Shown here in pieces: positions 1-9,155 of a stretch of DNA of 64,000 nucleotides. Position 1 is the stretch's first letter. Every line of letters begins with the position of its first letter. The notes below the pieces were generated by a model, which was not told the origin of the DNA, ran no database searches, and saw only the letters and a program-made list of their open reading frames with translations. The position numbers and the translations under genes were made by a program. This DNA is from DASXBA01 sp036406475 (GTDB taxonomy: Bacteria > Actinomycetota > Thermoleophilia > Solirubrobacterales > Thermoleophilaceae): the NCBI GenBank assembly GCA_036406475.1, contig DASXBA010000040.1, positions 1 through 64,000 on the forward strand, written 5' to 3'.

Positions 1-2
1 TC

Positions 3-629
3 GAGGTCTCAGTCCCCACGCACGTCCGCGCCCGGCCGCCCGGCGTTCGCGTGCACCGGCGCAAGAGCTTCGAGGTGGGGATCTGCGACGGCATCCCGGT
101 CACCTCGCCGGTCCAGACGCTCCTCGACCTCGCCACCCGGCTCGGGCGCGACTCGCTCGAGGGCGCGATCAACGAGGCGGACAAGCTGGACCTGGTCGAT
201 CCGGAGGCATTGCGGGAGGCGCTTCAACACCGCCCCGGCGAGCCCGGCGTCGCGGTGCTGCGGAGGACCCTCGACCGCCGCACGTACACGATGACCGACA
301 CCGAGCTCGAGCGGCGCTTCCTTCCGATTGCACGGCGGGTCGGGCTCGACAAGCCGTTCACCCAGCGCTGGGTGAACGGCTTCCAGGTCGACTTCTGGTG
401 GCCCGACCGCGGCCTCGTTGTCGAGACGGACGGCCTGCGCTACCACCGCACGCCGGCCGAACAGGCGAGGGATCGCGTCAAGGACCAGATCCACCTGGCC
501 GCCGGACTCATCCCGCTCCGCTTCACACGCGCGCAGGTGAGATACGAGCCGGCCTTTGTCGAGAAGATCCTGCGCGACGTCGCTACGCCTCGTGCCCAGG
601 CTCGATCCGCCGGGCCCGGTGGAAGGTGA
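3..629 (+). CDS. DUF559 / AbiEi-like C-terminal domain protein, 5' truncated by window edge
   Basis: The frame is open from the first bases, so the gene starts left of the window; a downstream GTG at 51 is probably internal. The C-terminal part (VDFWWPDRGLVVETDG, then YHRTPAEQARDRVKDQ and a final LRFT) has the DUF559 pattern of D, E, DG, H and DR residues, a PD-(D/E)XK nuclease-like fold related to Vsr. The N-terminal part resembles the domain found in AbiEi-family antitoxins and in actinobacterial proteins annotated that way. No AbiEii-type toxin follows; the next gene is convergent and overlaps the 3' end by 47 bases. Nuclease activity is inferred from the family only; this could equally be a stand-alone DUF559 protein with no toxin-antitoxin role. 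Confidence 0.75.
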   Translation, partial: EVSVPTHVRARPPGVRVHRRKSFEVGICDGIPVTSPVQTLLDLATRLGRDSLEGAINEADKLDLVDPEALREALQHRPGEPGVAVLRRTLDRRTYTMTDTELERRFLPIARRVGLDKPFTQRWVNGFQVDFWWPDRGLVVETDGLRYHRTPAEQARDRVKDQIHLAAGLIPLRFTRAQVRYEPAFVEKILRDVATPRAQARSAGPGGR

Positions 630-1071
630 AGGGGCTGTCGCCGGAGTCGCCGCGGGCCTCGAAGGGGTCGAGCAGGAAGGCGTGGTGGTCGCCGGCGTCG
701 ATCCGGTCCAGGATCCGCCCGGCGAACCAGTTGCGGCAGCGGTCGAGCACCGGCGCGCCACCGGGACCGGGGCTCCAATCCACCTGGGCGAACTTGTCGA
801 CCTCGTCGCCAGTCTGGCCGCCGAAGAGGTCGGCCAGGTCGGTCGCATCCTCCGGCACCATGTGGACCACCAGCACGTCTGCCTGCTGCGCCACGCGGAA
901 GCTGCGGTTCTTGACCGAGATGCAGACCAGGAAGCGCGGCGGGTCGATACTGCACTGGGTGGCGAAGCCGACGAGGCAGCCGGCGCGCTCGCCGTTCGCC
1001 GCCGCGGTGACGATGAACATCGGATAGTCGAGCTGGGCGACCAGCTCGTGGACGTTGTCCGGCGTCCCCAT
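583..1071 (-). CDS. flavin reductase-like domain protein
   Basis: A 162-residue single-domain protein beginning MGTPDNVHELVAQLDYPMFI. The body (VTAAANGERAGCLVGFATQCSIDPPRFLVCIS, here described in part) has the flavin reductase-like split-barrel pattern: an early phosphate-binding stretch, S/T-rich strand and the NRSFR motif near residue 55. Such proteins bind FMN and either reduce it with NAD(P)H for a partner monooxygenase or act as small oxidoreductases. It is transcribed divergently from folD with only 34 bases between start codons and ends convergently inside the DUF559 gene. No dedicated monooxygenase partner is adjacent; the nearest candidate is the P450 at 3929, which would not normally need it. 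Substrate unknown. Confidence 0.82.
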   Translation of the reverse strand: MGTPDNVHELVAQLDYPMFIVTAAANGERAGCLVGFATQCSIDPPRFLVCISVKNRSFRVAQQADVLVVHMVPEDATDLADLFGGQTGDEVDKFAQVDWSPGPGGAPVLDRCRNWFAGRILDRIDAGDHHAFLLDPFEARGDSGDSPFTFHRARRIEPGHEA

Positions 1072-1091
1072 GACGCGTCAGCGTACGCAGG

Positions 1092-1105
1092 TAGCCTGAA
1101 CCCGG
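1092..1105 (+). promoter_or_regulatory. probable -10 box for folD, leaderless type
   Basis: TAGCCT at 1092-1097 fits the actinobacterial TANNNT -10 pattern and ends 8 bases before the ATG at 1106. A transcript starting about 7 bases after the box would begin at or next to the start codon. No Shine-Dalgarno sequence precedes the ATG. Confidence 0.5.
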
Positions 1106-1972
1106 ATGGCCGCGGAGATCATCGACGGCAAGGCGGTTGCCGCCGGCGTGCGCGAGCGCGTCGCCGCGGAGATCGCGCAGCTCGGGATCACACCGGGCCT
1201 GGCGACCGTGCTCGTCGGAGACGACCCCGCCTCGCACATGTACGTCCGGATGAAGCGCGAGGACAGCGCGCAGGTCGGCATCGAGTCGTTCCACCACGAG
1301 CCCGGAGGCGACGTCTCGAAAGAGGACCTGACCGCTCTTCTGAACGAGCTGAATGCCGACGACCGGGTTCACGGCATCCTGCTCCAGCTTCCATTGCCCG
1401 ATCACCTCGACGACGCCGAGATGACCGCGCTCATCGATCCGGCCAAAGATGTCGACGGCCTGACTCCCATCAACGCCGGCCTGCTCGCCCAGGGCCGCGA
1501 GGGGCTCGTTCCGTGCACGCCGGCCGGGGTGATGGAGCTGCTGGCGCACGCGGGCGTCGAGCTCGAGGGGGCGCGCGCCACCGTGCTCGGCCGCTCGCAG
1601 CTCGTCGGCAAGCCGGTCGCCGCGCTGCTGCTGGCGGCCAACGCGACGGTCACGCAGTGCCATTCGCGCACCAGGGACCTGGCAGCGGTCTGCCGTGAGG
1701 CGGACGTGCTTGTCGCCGCCGTCGGCAGGGCCAACCTCGTGACTGCCGACATGGTGGGCGAGGGCGCCGTGGTCATAGACGTCGGCACCAACCGCACCGA
1801 CGACGGGCTGACCGGCGACGTCGACTTCGACGCGGTCAAGGACAAGGCCCGGGCGATCACGCCGGTCCCCGGCGGGGTGGGGCCGATGACGAGGGCGATG
1901 CTGCTGTCGAACACGGTCGCGGCCGCGCGCCGGCTGGTGGAAGCGGAGCCGGCCGAAGCCGCCCGTCGCTAG
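1106..1972 (+). CDS. folD: bifunctional methylenetetrahydrofolate dehydrogenase / cyclohydrolase FolD
   Basis: A 288-residue protein, the usual FolD length. It interconverts 5,10-methylene-THF, 5,10-methenyl-THF and 10-formyl-THF with NADP in the cytosol, feeding purine and formyl-methionine synthesis. Visible signatures are the catalytic YVRMK segment (Y46, K50), the second signature GRSQLVGKPVA near residue 160 that opens the nucleotide-binding Rossmann domain, and PGGVGPMTRAML near residue 260. The ATG at 1106 has no ribosome binding site but sits 8 bases after a TANNNT box, consistent with a leaderless mRNA. A small membrane protein gene follows after 11 bases. Confidence 0.96.
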   Translation: MAAEIIDGKAVAAGVRERVAAEIAQLGITPGLATVLVGDDPASHMYVRMKREDSAQVGIESFHHEPGGDVSKEDLTALLNELNADDRVHGILLQLPLPDHLDDAEMTALIDPAKDVDGLTPINAGLLAQGREGLVPCTPAGVMELLAHAGVELEGARATVLGRSQLVGKPVAALLLAANATVTQCHSRTRDLAAVCREADVLVAAVGRANLVTADMVGEGAVVIDVGTNRTDDGLTGDVDFDAVKDKARAITPVPGGVGPMTRAMLLSNTVAAARRLVEAEPAEAARR

Positions 1973-1983
1973 TCTGCGCCCCG
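1970..1983 (+). promoter_or_regulatory. probable -10 box for the 1984 gene
   Basis: TAGTCT at 1970-1975 overlaps the folD stop codon and ends 8 bases before the ATG at 1984, the same spacing as at folD. It could start a leaderless transcript for the two membrane proteins downstream. Confidence 0.4.
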
Positions 1984-2409
1984 ATGGACCTGCGAAGGCT
2001 GCGCGCGGGCGAATGGATCGCCGGCATCTCGGGCGCGGCGCTGGTCGTGTCGCTGTTCCTGCCCTGGTACGACGGCCGATCCGCCGTGGACGAGCTGGGC
2101 GTGGGCGACGTGATCGTGGCCCTGATCGCGCTCGGCGGGGTCGCTGCCTTCCTTCTCACCGCCACCCAGCGCGTGCCGGCGGTGCCGATCGCGTTCGAGG
2201 CCGTCCTGACCCTCGTATCGGTGGTGGCCGTCGTGCTCGTGCTCGTCCAGGTCGTCTCTCCCGACGGCGGCCGCGACTGGGGCCTCTGGTTGGCCCTCGC
2301 GTCGGTCCTCGGCCTCGCCGGCGGCGGATGGATCAGCGTCCGTGAGGAGCGGGTGGCCGGCGCGCCGCCTCCGACGGAGATCGAACCGCTGCCGGCGCCA
2401 CGGCCGTGA
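1984..2409 (+). CDS. small four-helix membrane protein, function unknown
   Basis: A 141-residue protein with about four hydrophobic segments (near residues 14-26, 40-58, 68-85 and 95-112) and a short Pro-rich cytoplasmic tail. A basic N-terminus (MDLRRLRAGEW) is followed by a helix that ends in LFLPWYDG. The LPWY motif after the first helix is common in uncharacterised actinobacterial membrane proteins. The next gene has the matching feature AADWYSTTL after its first helix, so the two are probably distant paralogues and may form a complex; this is inference. The 3' end overlaps the next start (GTGA). Confidence 0.7.
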   Translation: MDLRRLRAGEWIAGISGAALVVSLFLPWYDGRSAVDELGVGDVIVALIALGGVAAFLLTATQRVPAVPIAFEAVLTLVSVVAVVLVLVQVVSPDGGRDWGLWLALASVLGLAGGGWISVREERVAGAPPPTEIEPLPAPRP

Positions 2410-2981
2410 CCTTCGCGCGGCTCCGGACGATGGACTGGGTGGCGATGCTCGCGGCCCTCGCGCTGCTGCTCGTCATGGCTGCCGACTGGTACTCGACGAC
2501 GCTGGGCGACGAGGCCAGGCAGGTCCAGCAGAACACCCAGGGGCACTTCGGGGGCGAGGCCGGCCAGGACCTGCGCGACGCGAACCAGGACGCCAAGAAC
2601 ATCGCCGAGGGCCAGGAACGAAATGCCTGGCAGACGACCGGGCTGATCGACCGCGTGATCCTGCTGAGCCTTCTCGCCACGGTCGCCCTGGCCCTGGGAG
2701 CGGGCTTCCTGCGGGCAGCCGGGAGGAGCTTCGAGCCGCCGCTCACGCCGAGCGCCCTGGCTGCGGTCGCGGCCGCGCTATCCGCCCTGCTCGTGACCTA
2801 CCGGATCATCCAGGAGCCGGGACTCGACGACGCCACGAACGTCAAGGCCGGGGCGCCGCTCGCCGTGGCCCTGCTCGGCCTGATCGCCTTCGCCTGCGCG
2901 CGCGGGCTGAAGCACGAGGAGGAGGGCCGGCCCTTCCGCGAGCGGCGGGCGGAGAACCCCGCCGAGCCCGTCGCCGAGTGA
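2406..2981 (+). CDS. membrane protein, function unknown
   Basis: A 191-residue protein, GTG start overlapping the preceding stop by 4 bases. The N-terminal helix (residues about 11-27) is followed by an extracytoplasmic, Gln- and Asp-rich segment of about 50 residues (residues 30-80), then three more hydrophobic helices and a charged tail with KHEEEGRPF. The soluble loop between helix 1 and helix 2 is the main difference from the neighbouring 1984 protein. I recognise no family with a known function. Translational coupling to both neighbours suggests a three-gene unit with the thioesterase. Confidence 0.7.
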   Translation: MTFARLRTMDWVAMLAALALLLVMAADWYSTTLGDEARQVQQNTQGHFGGEAGQDLRDANQDAKNIAEGQERNAWQTTGLIDRVILLSLLATVALALGAGFLRAAGRSFEPPLTPSALAAVAAALSALLVTYRIIQEPGLDDATNVKAGAPLAVALLGLIAFACARGLKHEEEGRPFRERRAENPAEPVAE

Positions 2982-3340
2982 AGCCCGGCCTCGAGCGCAG
3001 CGACGAGTTCGAGGTCGCCGACCGCCTGCTCACCGACGTCGGCGGCACGATCGAAGCCAAGGTGCTCTCGACTCCCGGCATGATCGCGATGATGGAGCGC
3101 AACGCCTCGATCCTCGCCCTCGAGAACCTGCCCGACGGCAAGGCCACCGTCGGTTTCGAGGTCTGCGTCAAGCACGTGGCCGCCGCGGCCGCCGGCGCAC
3201 GCTGCACGGTGCACGCCCGGCTCGAGGACGTCGTCGACGAGCGCAAGCTCCGCTTCGCCGTAGAGGTGAAGGAGGGCGAGCGGACGATCGGCGTCGGCAC
3301 GCACGAACGCCGGGTCGTCGACAGATCCGGATTTAGGTAG
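2978..3340 (+). CDS. thioesterase, FlK (fluoroacetyl-CoA thioesterase)-like hotdog fold
   Basis: GTG at 2978 overlaps the previous stop (GTGA), giving 120 residues. The order VLSTPGMIAMMERNA, then GFEVCVKHVAAAAAG and VEVKEGERTIGVGTHERR, is that of small hotdog thioesterases of the FlK type, where Thr, Glu and His form the active site; T29, E36 and the His of VKHVAA are present here. These enzymes hydrolyse short acyl-CoAs, and FlK itself detoxifies fluoroacetyl-CoA. Specificity for fluoroacetate is not implied; most relatives act on unknown substrates. A hairpin terminator follows directly, so this is the last gene of the unit. Confidence 0.8.
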   Translation: MKPGLERSDEFEVADRLLTDVGGTIEAKVLSTPGMIAMMERNASILALENLPDGKATVGFEVCVKHVAAAAAGARCTVHARLEDVVDERKLRFAVEVKEGERTIGVGTHERRVVDRSGFR

Positions 3341-3343
3341 AGA

Positions 3344-3369
3344 GAAGGGGCGCCGTCCCGGCGCCCCCT
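3344..3369 (+). terminator. hairpin terminator after the thioesterase gene
   Basis: GGGGCGCCG (3346-3354) and CGGCGCCCC (3358-3366) form a perfect 9-bp stem with a TCC loop, directly behind the stop at 3340 and ahead of the convergent gene that ends at 3410. There is no long T run, as is common in high-GC actinobacteria. It could act on both strands. Confidence 0.7.
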
Positions 3370-3409
3370 TCCCTTGCTCTGGCATCGACGCGCGGTGGCG
3401 CCGAGTTTT

Positions 3410-3844
3410 CTAAGCCTGTGCGGCGCCGGCCGGCTCGCCGGCGAGACCCAGCTGCTGGAACAGGCCCAGCGCGTCCCAGTAGCCCCAGGCCTCCACGACC
3501 TGGCCGTTCTCGATCCGGTCGATGCCGACTCCGCCGACCTCGGTCGACTTACCCGTGGCCGGAGCCCCCATCAACTCCCCGTCGTGGGTGCCGCGGCCGA
3601 CCCAGCGGGTCACGACCTTGTCGCCTTCCGCAATCTGGTCCTCGATCGTGAAGTGAAGATCGGAGAAGGCCTCGCGGTACATCGCGATGATCTTCTTGAA
3701 CCCCTCTCGTCCTTCCCCCGCGAAGGGGTTGGCGGGATCGTGGTCGACAGCGTCGGCGGCCACCACGTCATCGAGCTCGGCGGGATCGCTGCCGTTGAAG
3801 ACATCGAACACGGCGCGGGCGATCGCCTTGTTCTGCTCGGACAC
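3410..3844 (-). CDS. SnoaL-like ester cyclase family protein (NTF2 fold)
   Basis: The GTG at 3844 is chosen because GAAAGGA lies 7 bases upstream on the minus strand; the longer frame to 4003 would run into the P450 gene. The 144-residue product starts MSEQNKAIARAVFDVFN. It contains DAVDHDPANPF, GREGFKKIIAMYREAF, TRWVGRGTHDGELMG and AWGYWDALGLFQQLG, the layout of the COG5485/SnoaL-like family with its His-Asp and Arg-Asp pockets. Members include polyketide cyclases but most are of unknown activity. It is clearly related to the gene at 5188 on the other side of the P450 (shared DGELMG, TGK, and a Q-L-G ending). It is divergent from the P450, with 84 bases between starts. Confidence 0.85.
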   Translation of the reverse strand: MSEQNKAIARAVFDVFNGSDPAELDDVVAADAVDHDPANPFAGEGREGFKKIIAMYREAFSDLHFTIEDQIAEGDKVVTRWVGRGTHDGELMGAPATGKSTEVGGVGIDRIENGQVVEAWGYWDALGLFQQLGLAGEPAGAAQA

Positions 3845-3928
3845 TGGGCGTCCTTTCGGGGCGGGTGCGGGTCCTCCATGAGCGTACGCCCGACCCCCGA
3901 AACGGTCAAGCAGCGAGAATGTCGGCCC

Positions 3929-5143
3929 ATGGCCGCTATCAGCGAGCTCGACCTTCCCCGCCTCGACTACCTCGACCCGGAGCTTCGCGGCGACCGCTTC
4001 CACGACGTGATGCTCGGGCTGGCCGAGGAGTCATGGATCGCGAAGTGGGACCTCGGCTACTTCGTGCTCGACCGCGAGGCCGCCGGTTTCTTCCTGCGAA
4101 CCGACAAGGCGGCCTTTCCCGGCGTTCGGATCCTCGAGCTCGTCGGCATCACGGACGGGCCGCTCTACGAGTCGCTGTCGAACAACATCATCAGCCTCAC
4201 GGGCGACCAGCACCGGCGCCTGCGCAAGCTCGTGCACGGGTCGTTCACACCCAAGGCGGCCGACCGCTACCGCCCTGCAATGCGCGAGATCCTGGCCGAG
4301 CTCCACGAGGCGGTGAGGGGCGAGGGGGCGTGCGACTTCGTCAGCGCCTTCGCCAAGCCCTATCCGGCGCGGATGATCGCCACCGTGATCGGCGCTCCGC
4401 CGGGCGACGCCGCGCGCCTGCACGAGCTGTCCAACCTGCTCCAGAGCCAGTTCGACGCCATCGCCCTGGCCACGCGCCGCGAGGAGCTCGAGGCCGCGGC
4501 CGTGGAGTTCGACGAGTACGTCGAGCGGCTCGTCACAGCCCGCCGCGAGGACCTGGGCGACGACCTCGTGTCGCGGCTGATCGCCGCCGAGGAGGAGGGC
4601 GACCGGCTGTCGCACGACGAGTGCGTCGGCCTCGTGCGCGACGCGCTCAACGGGGGCATAGACACGACCCAGAGCCAGCTCGCCCACGGCGTGAGGCTGT
4701 TCGCCGATCACCCCGACCAGTGGGAGCTGCTCGGCCGCGAGCCGGAGCGGGCGCCGGCGGCCGCGGAGGAGGTCCTGCGCTTCGAGCCCGTCGCCCCGTT
4801 CACCACGCGGATCCTGCTCGAGGACGTCGAGTACCGCGGGGTCGAGTTCCCAAAGGACACGATCGTCACCGTCTCCCAGTTCAACGCCAACCGCGACCTC
4901 GGGAACGGCGACGCGAGCTCGTTCGACATCGCGGCCGACCGCGGCTCCGGCAAGGCGCTCACCTTCGGCGCCGGGCCGCACTTCTGCATGGGCGCCAACC
5001 TGGCCCGCGCCGAGCTCCAGGAGGGCCTGGCCTTCCTCGCGGCGCACCTCGAGCGGCTCGCGCTCGACGGAGAGCCGGAGTACGGAACGATCACCGGGCT
5101 CTACGGGCTCGAGGCGCTTCCAATCTCCTTCGCGGCGGCTTAG
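3929..5143 (+). CDS. cytochrome P450
   Basis: A 404-residue class I bacterial P450. The heme-binding loop is FGAGPHFCMGANLAR with the thiolate Cys at about residue 353. The I-helix motif is GGIDTTQSQ, with the acid-threonine pair for oxygen activation, and the K-helix EEVLRF carries the ExxR Glu and Arg. ATG at 3929 gives a normal soluble P450 N-terminus (MAAISELDLPRLDYLDPEL); the frame is open further upstream but without a plausible start. It needs a ferredoxin and reductase, none of which is encoded nearby. Two SnoaL-like genes flank it, suggesting a small secondary-metabolite or lipid-modification locus; substrate unknown. Confidence 0.95.
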   Translation: MAAISELDLPRLDYLDPELRGDRFHDVMLGLAEESWIAKWDLGYFVLDREAAGFFLRTDKAAFPGVRILELVGITDGPLYESLSNNIISLTGDQHRRLRKLVHGSFTPKAADRYRPAMREILAELHEAVRGEGACDFVSAFAKPYPARMIATVIGAPPGDAARLHELSNLLQSQFDAIALATRREELEAAAVEFDEYVERLVTARREDLGDDLVSRLIAAEEEGDRLSHDECVGLVRDALNGGIDTTQSQLAHGVRLFADHPDQWELLGREPERAPAAAEEVLRFEPVAPFTTRILLEDVEYRGVEFPKDTIVTVSQFNANRDLGNGDASSFDIAADRGSGKALTFGAGPHFCMGANLARAELQEGLAFLAAHLERLALDGEPEYGTITGLYGLEALPISFAAA

Positions 5144-5187
5144 GATCGCCCTGCGGGGGCGCTGGCCCAATCCGAAAGGAGCCCCCA

Positions 5188-5628
5188 ATGTCCGCAGAGA
5201 GCAACATCGAGGTCGCTCGTCGCGTACCGGAAGAGGCGTTCACCCTGGGCAACCTCGACCTCCTGGACGAGGTCTGCTCGCCCGACTACGTGAGTCATGA
5301 CCCCGCCGAGCAGGAGGACATCCGCGGGATCGAGGCCCACAAGGAGCGCATCCGCGGCTACCGGACGGCGATGTCGGATCTCGTCGTGTCGGTCGACGAG
5401 GCCGTGGCGAGCGGCGACCTGGTTGCCACCCGCTGGCGCGCCAAGGGAACGAACGACGGTGAGCTCATGGGCATGCCGCCCACGGGCAAGCCGGTCGAGA
5501 TCACCGGCATGTCGTTCGACCGCTTCGACTCCGACGGCAAGCTGGTCGAGACCTGGGACCAGTGGGACAACGCCGGCTTCATGATGCAGCTCGGCATCTC
5601 GCCGGAGGCGGTGGCCCAAGCCAGTTGA
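5188..5628 (+). CDS. SnoaL-like ester cyclase family protein (NTF2 fold)
   Basis: GAAAGGAG (5174-5181) precedes ATG 5188, giving 146 residues. The protein starts MSAESNIEVARRVPEEAF and carries SHDPAEQEDIRGIEAHKERI, TRWRAKGTNDGELMGMPPTG and WDQWDNAGFMMQLG. It is a paralogue of the 3410-3844 product and follows the P450 by 44 bases on the same strand, so cotranscription with the P450 is likely. The NTF2-like pocket suggests small-molecule binding or cyclisation; the actual ligand cannot be read from sequence. Annotated members are often called 'ester cyclase' or 'polyketide cyclase' without biochemical support. Confidence 0.85.
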   Translation: MSAESNIEVARRVPEEAFTLGNLDLLDEVCSPDYVSHDPAEQEDIRGIEAHKERIRGYRTAMSDLVVSVDEAVASGDLVATRWRAKGTNDGELMGMPPTGKPVEITGMSFDRFDSDGKLVETWDQWDNAGFMMQLGISPEAVAQAS

Positions 5629-5643
5629 GAAGCGCGGCGCGCC

Positions 5644-5656
5644 TAGAATCGGGCGC
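5644..5656 (+). promoter_or_regulatory. probable -10 box for gatCAB
   Basis: TAGAAT at 5644-5649 ends 7 bases before the GTG of gatC. A weak TTGAGA lies upstream at 5625-5630 but the 13-base spacing is short. The layout suggests a leaderless gatCAB transcript. Confidence 0.5.
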
Positions 5657-5944
5657 GTGATCGACCGGGAGCAGGTGCTGCACGTCGCGAAGCTCGCGCG
5701 CCTCAAGCTGGGCGAGGACGAGGTGGAGCGGATGTCGGGCGAGCTCTCGACGATCCTCGACCACATCGAGAAGATCAACGAGCTCGACCTCGACGACGTG
5801 GAGCCGACCTCGCACGTGGTCCAGGTCGAGAACGTGCTGCGGCCGGACGAGCCCCGCGAGAGCTGGCCGCGCGAGCGGATGCTGGACGAGGCGCCCGACT
5901 CGACGGGCGCCGGCTTCAGGGTGCCGAGCCCGGGGGCCGGGTGA
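5657..5944 (+). CDS. gatC: Asp-tRNA(Asn)/Glu-tRNA(Gln) amidotransferase subunit C
   Basis: A 95-residue subunit, normal GatC length, beginning MIDREQVLHVAKLARLKLGE and continuing with the family pattern of E-E--ML-GELSTILDHIEKINELD and a Pro-rich C-terminal part with RPDE. GatC wraps around GatA and stabilises the GatCAB complex, which converts Glu-tRNA(Gln) and/or Asp-tRNA(Asn) to the amidated forms. GTG start follows a TANNNT box. The stop overlaps the gatA start (GTGA at 5941), so translation is coupled. Confidence 0.96.
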   Translation: MIDREQVLHVAKLARLKLGEDEVERMSGELSTILDHIEKINELDLDDVEPTSHVVQVENVLRPDEPRESWPRERMLDEAPDSTGAGFRVPSPGAG

Positions 5945-7407
5945 GCCAGGAGATCTTGAGCCTCACGGCGGCCGAGGCCGCCGAGCGCGTGCGCGCCGGA
6001 GAGCTGTCGGCGGCCGAGCTGTTCGGCGCCTACCGCGAGCGGGCCGCGGCCGAGGACCTGAACGCGTTCCTCTGGGTGGCGGACGAGGCGCCGGAGGTCC
6101 CGGACGGTCCTCTGGGCGGCGTGCCGCTCGCCGTCAAGGATCTCTTCTGCGTCGAGAACGTGCCGAGCGCCGCCGGCTCGCGGATCCTCGAGGGCTACCG
6201 GCCGCCGTACACGGCCACCGCGGTGCGCAGGCTGCGCGACGCGGGCGCGCCGGTGCTCGGCAAGACAAACCAGGACGAGTTCGCGATGGGCTCGTCGAAC
6301 GAGAACTCCGGCTACGGGCCCGTGCAGAACCCCTGGGACCGCGAGCGGGTGCCGGGCGGGTCGAGCGGCGGCTCTGCCGCGGCGGTCGCGGCGGGGCTGG
6401 CGCCCTGGGCGATCGGCACGGACACCGGCGGCTCGATCAGGCAGCCCGCCGCGCTCTGCGGGATCGTCGGCCTGAAGCCCACCTACGGCGCCGTCTCCCG
6501 CTACGGGATGATCGCCTTCGCCTCGTCGCTCGACCAGTGCGGCCCGCTCACGCGGGACGTGACCGACGCCGCCCTCCTGTTCAAGCACATGGTCGGGCGC
6601 GACAGGTGCGACTCGACCTCGCTCGAGTTCCCGGAGGAGGTCGAGCTGCCGAGCGCCGAGCGGCTCGACGGCATGCGCTTCGGCGTCCCGCCGGAGCTTT
6701 CGGGCGAGGGCGTCGAGCCGGGCGTGCGCGAGGTGTTCGAGAGGGGGCTGAAGCTGATCGAGGATCTGGGCGGCTCGCTCGAGGAGGTCTCGCTGCCCCA
6801 TTCCCCGCACGGCATCTCCGCCTACTACGTGATCGCGCCGGCGGAGGCGAGCGCGAACCTGGCCCGCTACGACGGCGTCCGCTACGGGCCTCGGAGCGGG
6901 AACGGCGACCTCACCGAGATGTACGAGCAGACCCGCCGCGACGGCTTCGGGCCCGAGGTGCGGCGGCGGATCATGCTCGGCACGTACGCCCTCTCCAGCG
7001 GCTACTACGAGGCCTACTACGGACGAGCGCAGCGCGTGCGCACCAAGATCGCGGAGGACTTCAAGGCCGCCTTCGACAAGGTCGACCTGATCGTGACGCC
7101 CACCTCGCCGACCGTGGCCTTCAAGCTCGGCGAGCGCACGGCCGACCCCCTCGCGATGTACATGTCCGACTACTGCACGGTCCCGATGCCGCTCGCCGGC
7201 ATCCCGGCTATCTCGATCCCGGGCGGGCTCTCCGAGGGACTGCCCGTGGGGATCCAGCTGGCCGGCCCGGCGTTCAGCGAGAACCGCATCTTCCAGGGCG
7301 CGTTCGCGCTCGAGCAGGCGATCGGCTTCGAGGGGGTGCCCCGTTTCGAGCGGCAGGATGCCGATCGATCGTCTCAGGACGCGGGGCCGGAGGCCCCGCG
7401 GAAGTGA
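5941..7407 (+). CDS. gatA: Asp/Glu-tRNA amidotransferase subunit A
   Basis: A 488-residue amidase-signature enzyme that releases ammonia from glutamine (or asparagine) for transfer in GatB. The Ser-cisSer-Lys triad is visible: K66 in LAVKDLF, S141 in PGGSSGGSAAA and nucleophile S165 in DTGGSIRQPA. The C-terminal half keeps FDLIVTPTSP-like text (VDLIVTPTSPTVAF) and GIPAISIPGG. GTG start overlaps the gatC stop, and the gatA stop at 7405-7407 overlaps the alternative GTG start of gatB. The complete three-gene set implies the indirect amidation route for Gln- and/or Asn-tRNA in this organism. Confidence 0.97.
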   Translation: MSQEILSLTAAEAAERVRAGELSAAELFGAYRERAAAEDLNAFLWVADEAPEVPDGPLGGVPLAVKDLFCVENVPSAAGSRILEGYRPPYTATAVRRLRDAGAPVLGKTNQDEFAMGSSNENSGYGPVQNPWDRERVPGGSSGGSAAAVAAGLAPWAIGTDTGGSIRQPAALCGIVGLKPTYGAVSRYGMIAFASSLDQCGPLTRDVTDAALLFKHMVGRDRCDSTSLEFPEEVELPSAERLDGMRFGVPPELSGEGVEPGVREVFERGLKLIEDLGGSLEEVSLPHSPHGISAYYVIAPAEASANLARYDGVRYGPRSGNGDLTEMYEQTRRDGFGPEVRRRIMLGTYALSSGYYEAYYGRAQRVRTKIAEDFKAAFDKVDLIVTPTSPTVAFKLGERTADPLAMYMSDYCTVPMPLAGIPAISIPGGLSEGLPVGIQLAGPAFSENRIFQGAFALEQAIGFEGVPRFERQDADRSSQDAGPEAPRK

Positions 7408-7409
7408 CC

Positions 7410-8831
<1,422 letters not shown>

Positions 8832-8880
8832 GAGGAGCGCAGCGCGATCGCCGATCGCGCGAGCACCCCCGTATCCTCCA

Positions 8881-8911
8881 TGAAAGAAAGGGCCCCGTCC
8901 CCTTTTTTTCA
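8881..8911. repeat. solitary REP-like palindrome matching the transposase flanks
   Basis: This 31-base near-palindrome starts TGAAAGAAAGGGCCCC and ends GTCCCCTTTTTTTCA. Its reverse complement differs at one position from the element at 60385-60415, left of the Y1 transposase, and its first 22 bases are identical to the right flank at 61187. It lies in the 99-base gap between gatB and the 8931 gene, with no transposase beside it, so it looks like a dispersed non-autonomous copy. It is able to form a strong hairpin and may also act as a terminator for gatB. Confidence 0.8.
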
Positions 8912-8930
8912 GCGACCTAGGAGGACCGGC

Positions 8931-9155
8931 ATGGCACGACTTGTTCGGATGGACGGCAGCGGGCACACGACGCTCGCCGAGTGGACGACTCAGGACGATG
9001 CCGCCTTCCAGGCCGCGGTGGAGGAGTTCGGCGGGCAGCTCGAGCTCGGCTACATCGGCACCGTGCCGGAGGGCCAGGGCAAGGCGACCCACGTTCGCGA
9101 GCTGCCGCGGGACGCGGACCTCGTGATCATGCGGCGTCCCATTGCCGGCGGCTAG
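8931..9155 (+). CDS. small protein of unknown function (74 aa)
   Basis: ATG 8931 is preceded by AGGAGG at 8919-8924, a strong ribosome binding site; an in-frame ATG at 8880 would include the REP-like repeat and is rejected. The product starts MARLVRMDGSGHTTLAEW and continues with an acidic, mixed alpha/beta sequence ending DLVIMRRPIAGG. There are no membrane segments or cysteines. I do not recognise the family. Its last 14 bases overlap the TTG start of the following membrane protein. Confidence 0.7.
   Translation: MARLVRMDGSGHTTLAEWTTQDDAAFQAAVEEFGGQLELGYIGTVPEGQGKATHVRELPRDADLVIMRRPIAGG

Noticed and set aside
3..629. AbiE toxin-antitoxin pair
   Set aside because: Only a DUF559/AbiEi-like gene is seen and the downstream gene is a convergent flavin reductase-like protein, so no toxin partner is visible on this side.
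440..1663. 407-codon minus-strand frame across the flavin reductase and folD
   Set aside because: Shadow of two recognised genes, with no family signature.
3374..3928. N-terminal extension of the P450 frame
   Set aside because: Antisense to the SnoaL-like gene at 3410-3844 and without P450 similarity.
8880..9155. Longer form of the 74-residue protein starting at ATG 8880
   Set aside because: It would translate the REP-like palindrome; the ATG at 8931 has a strong ribosome binding site.
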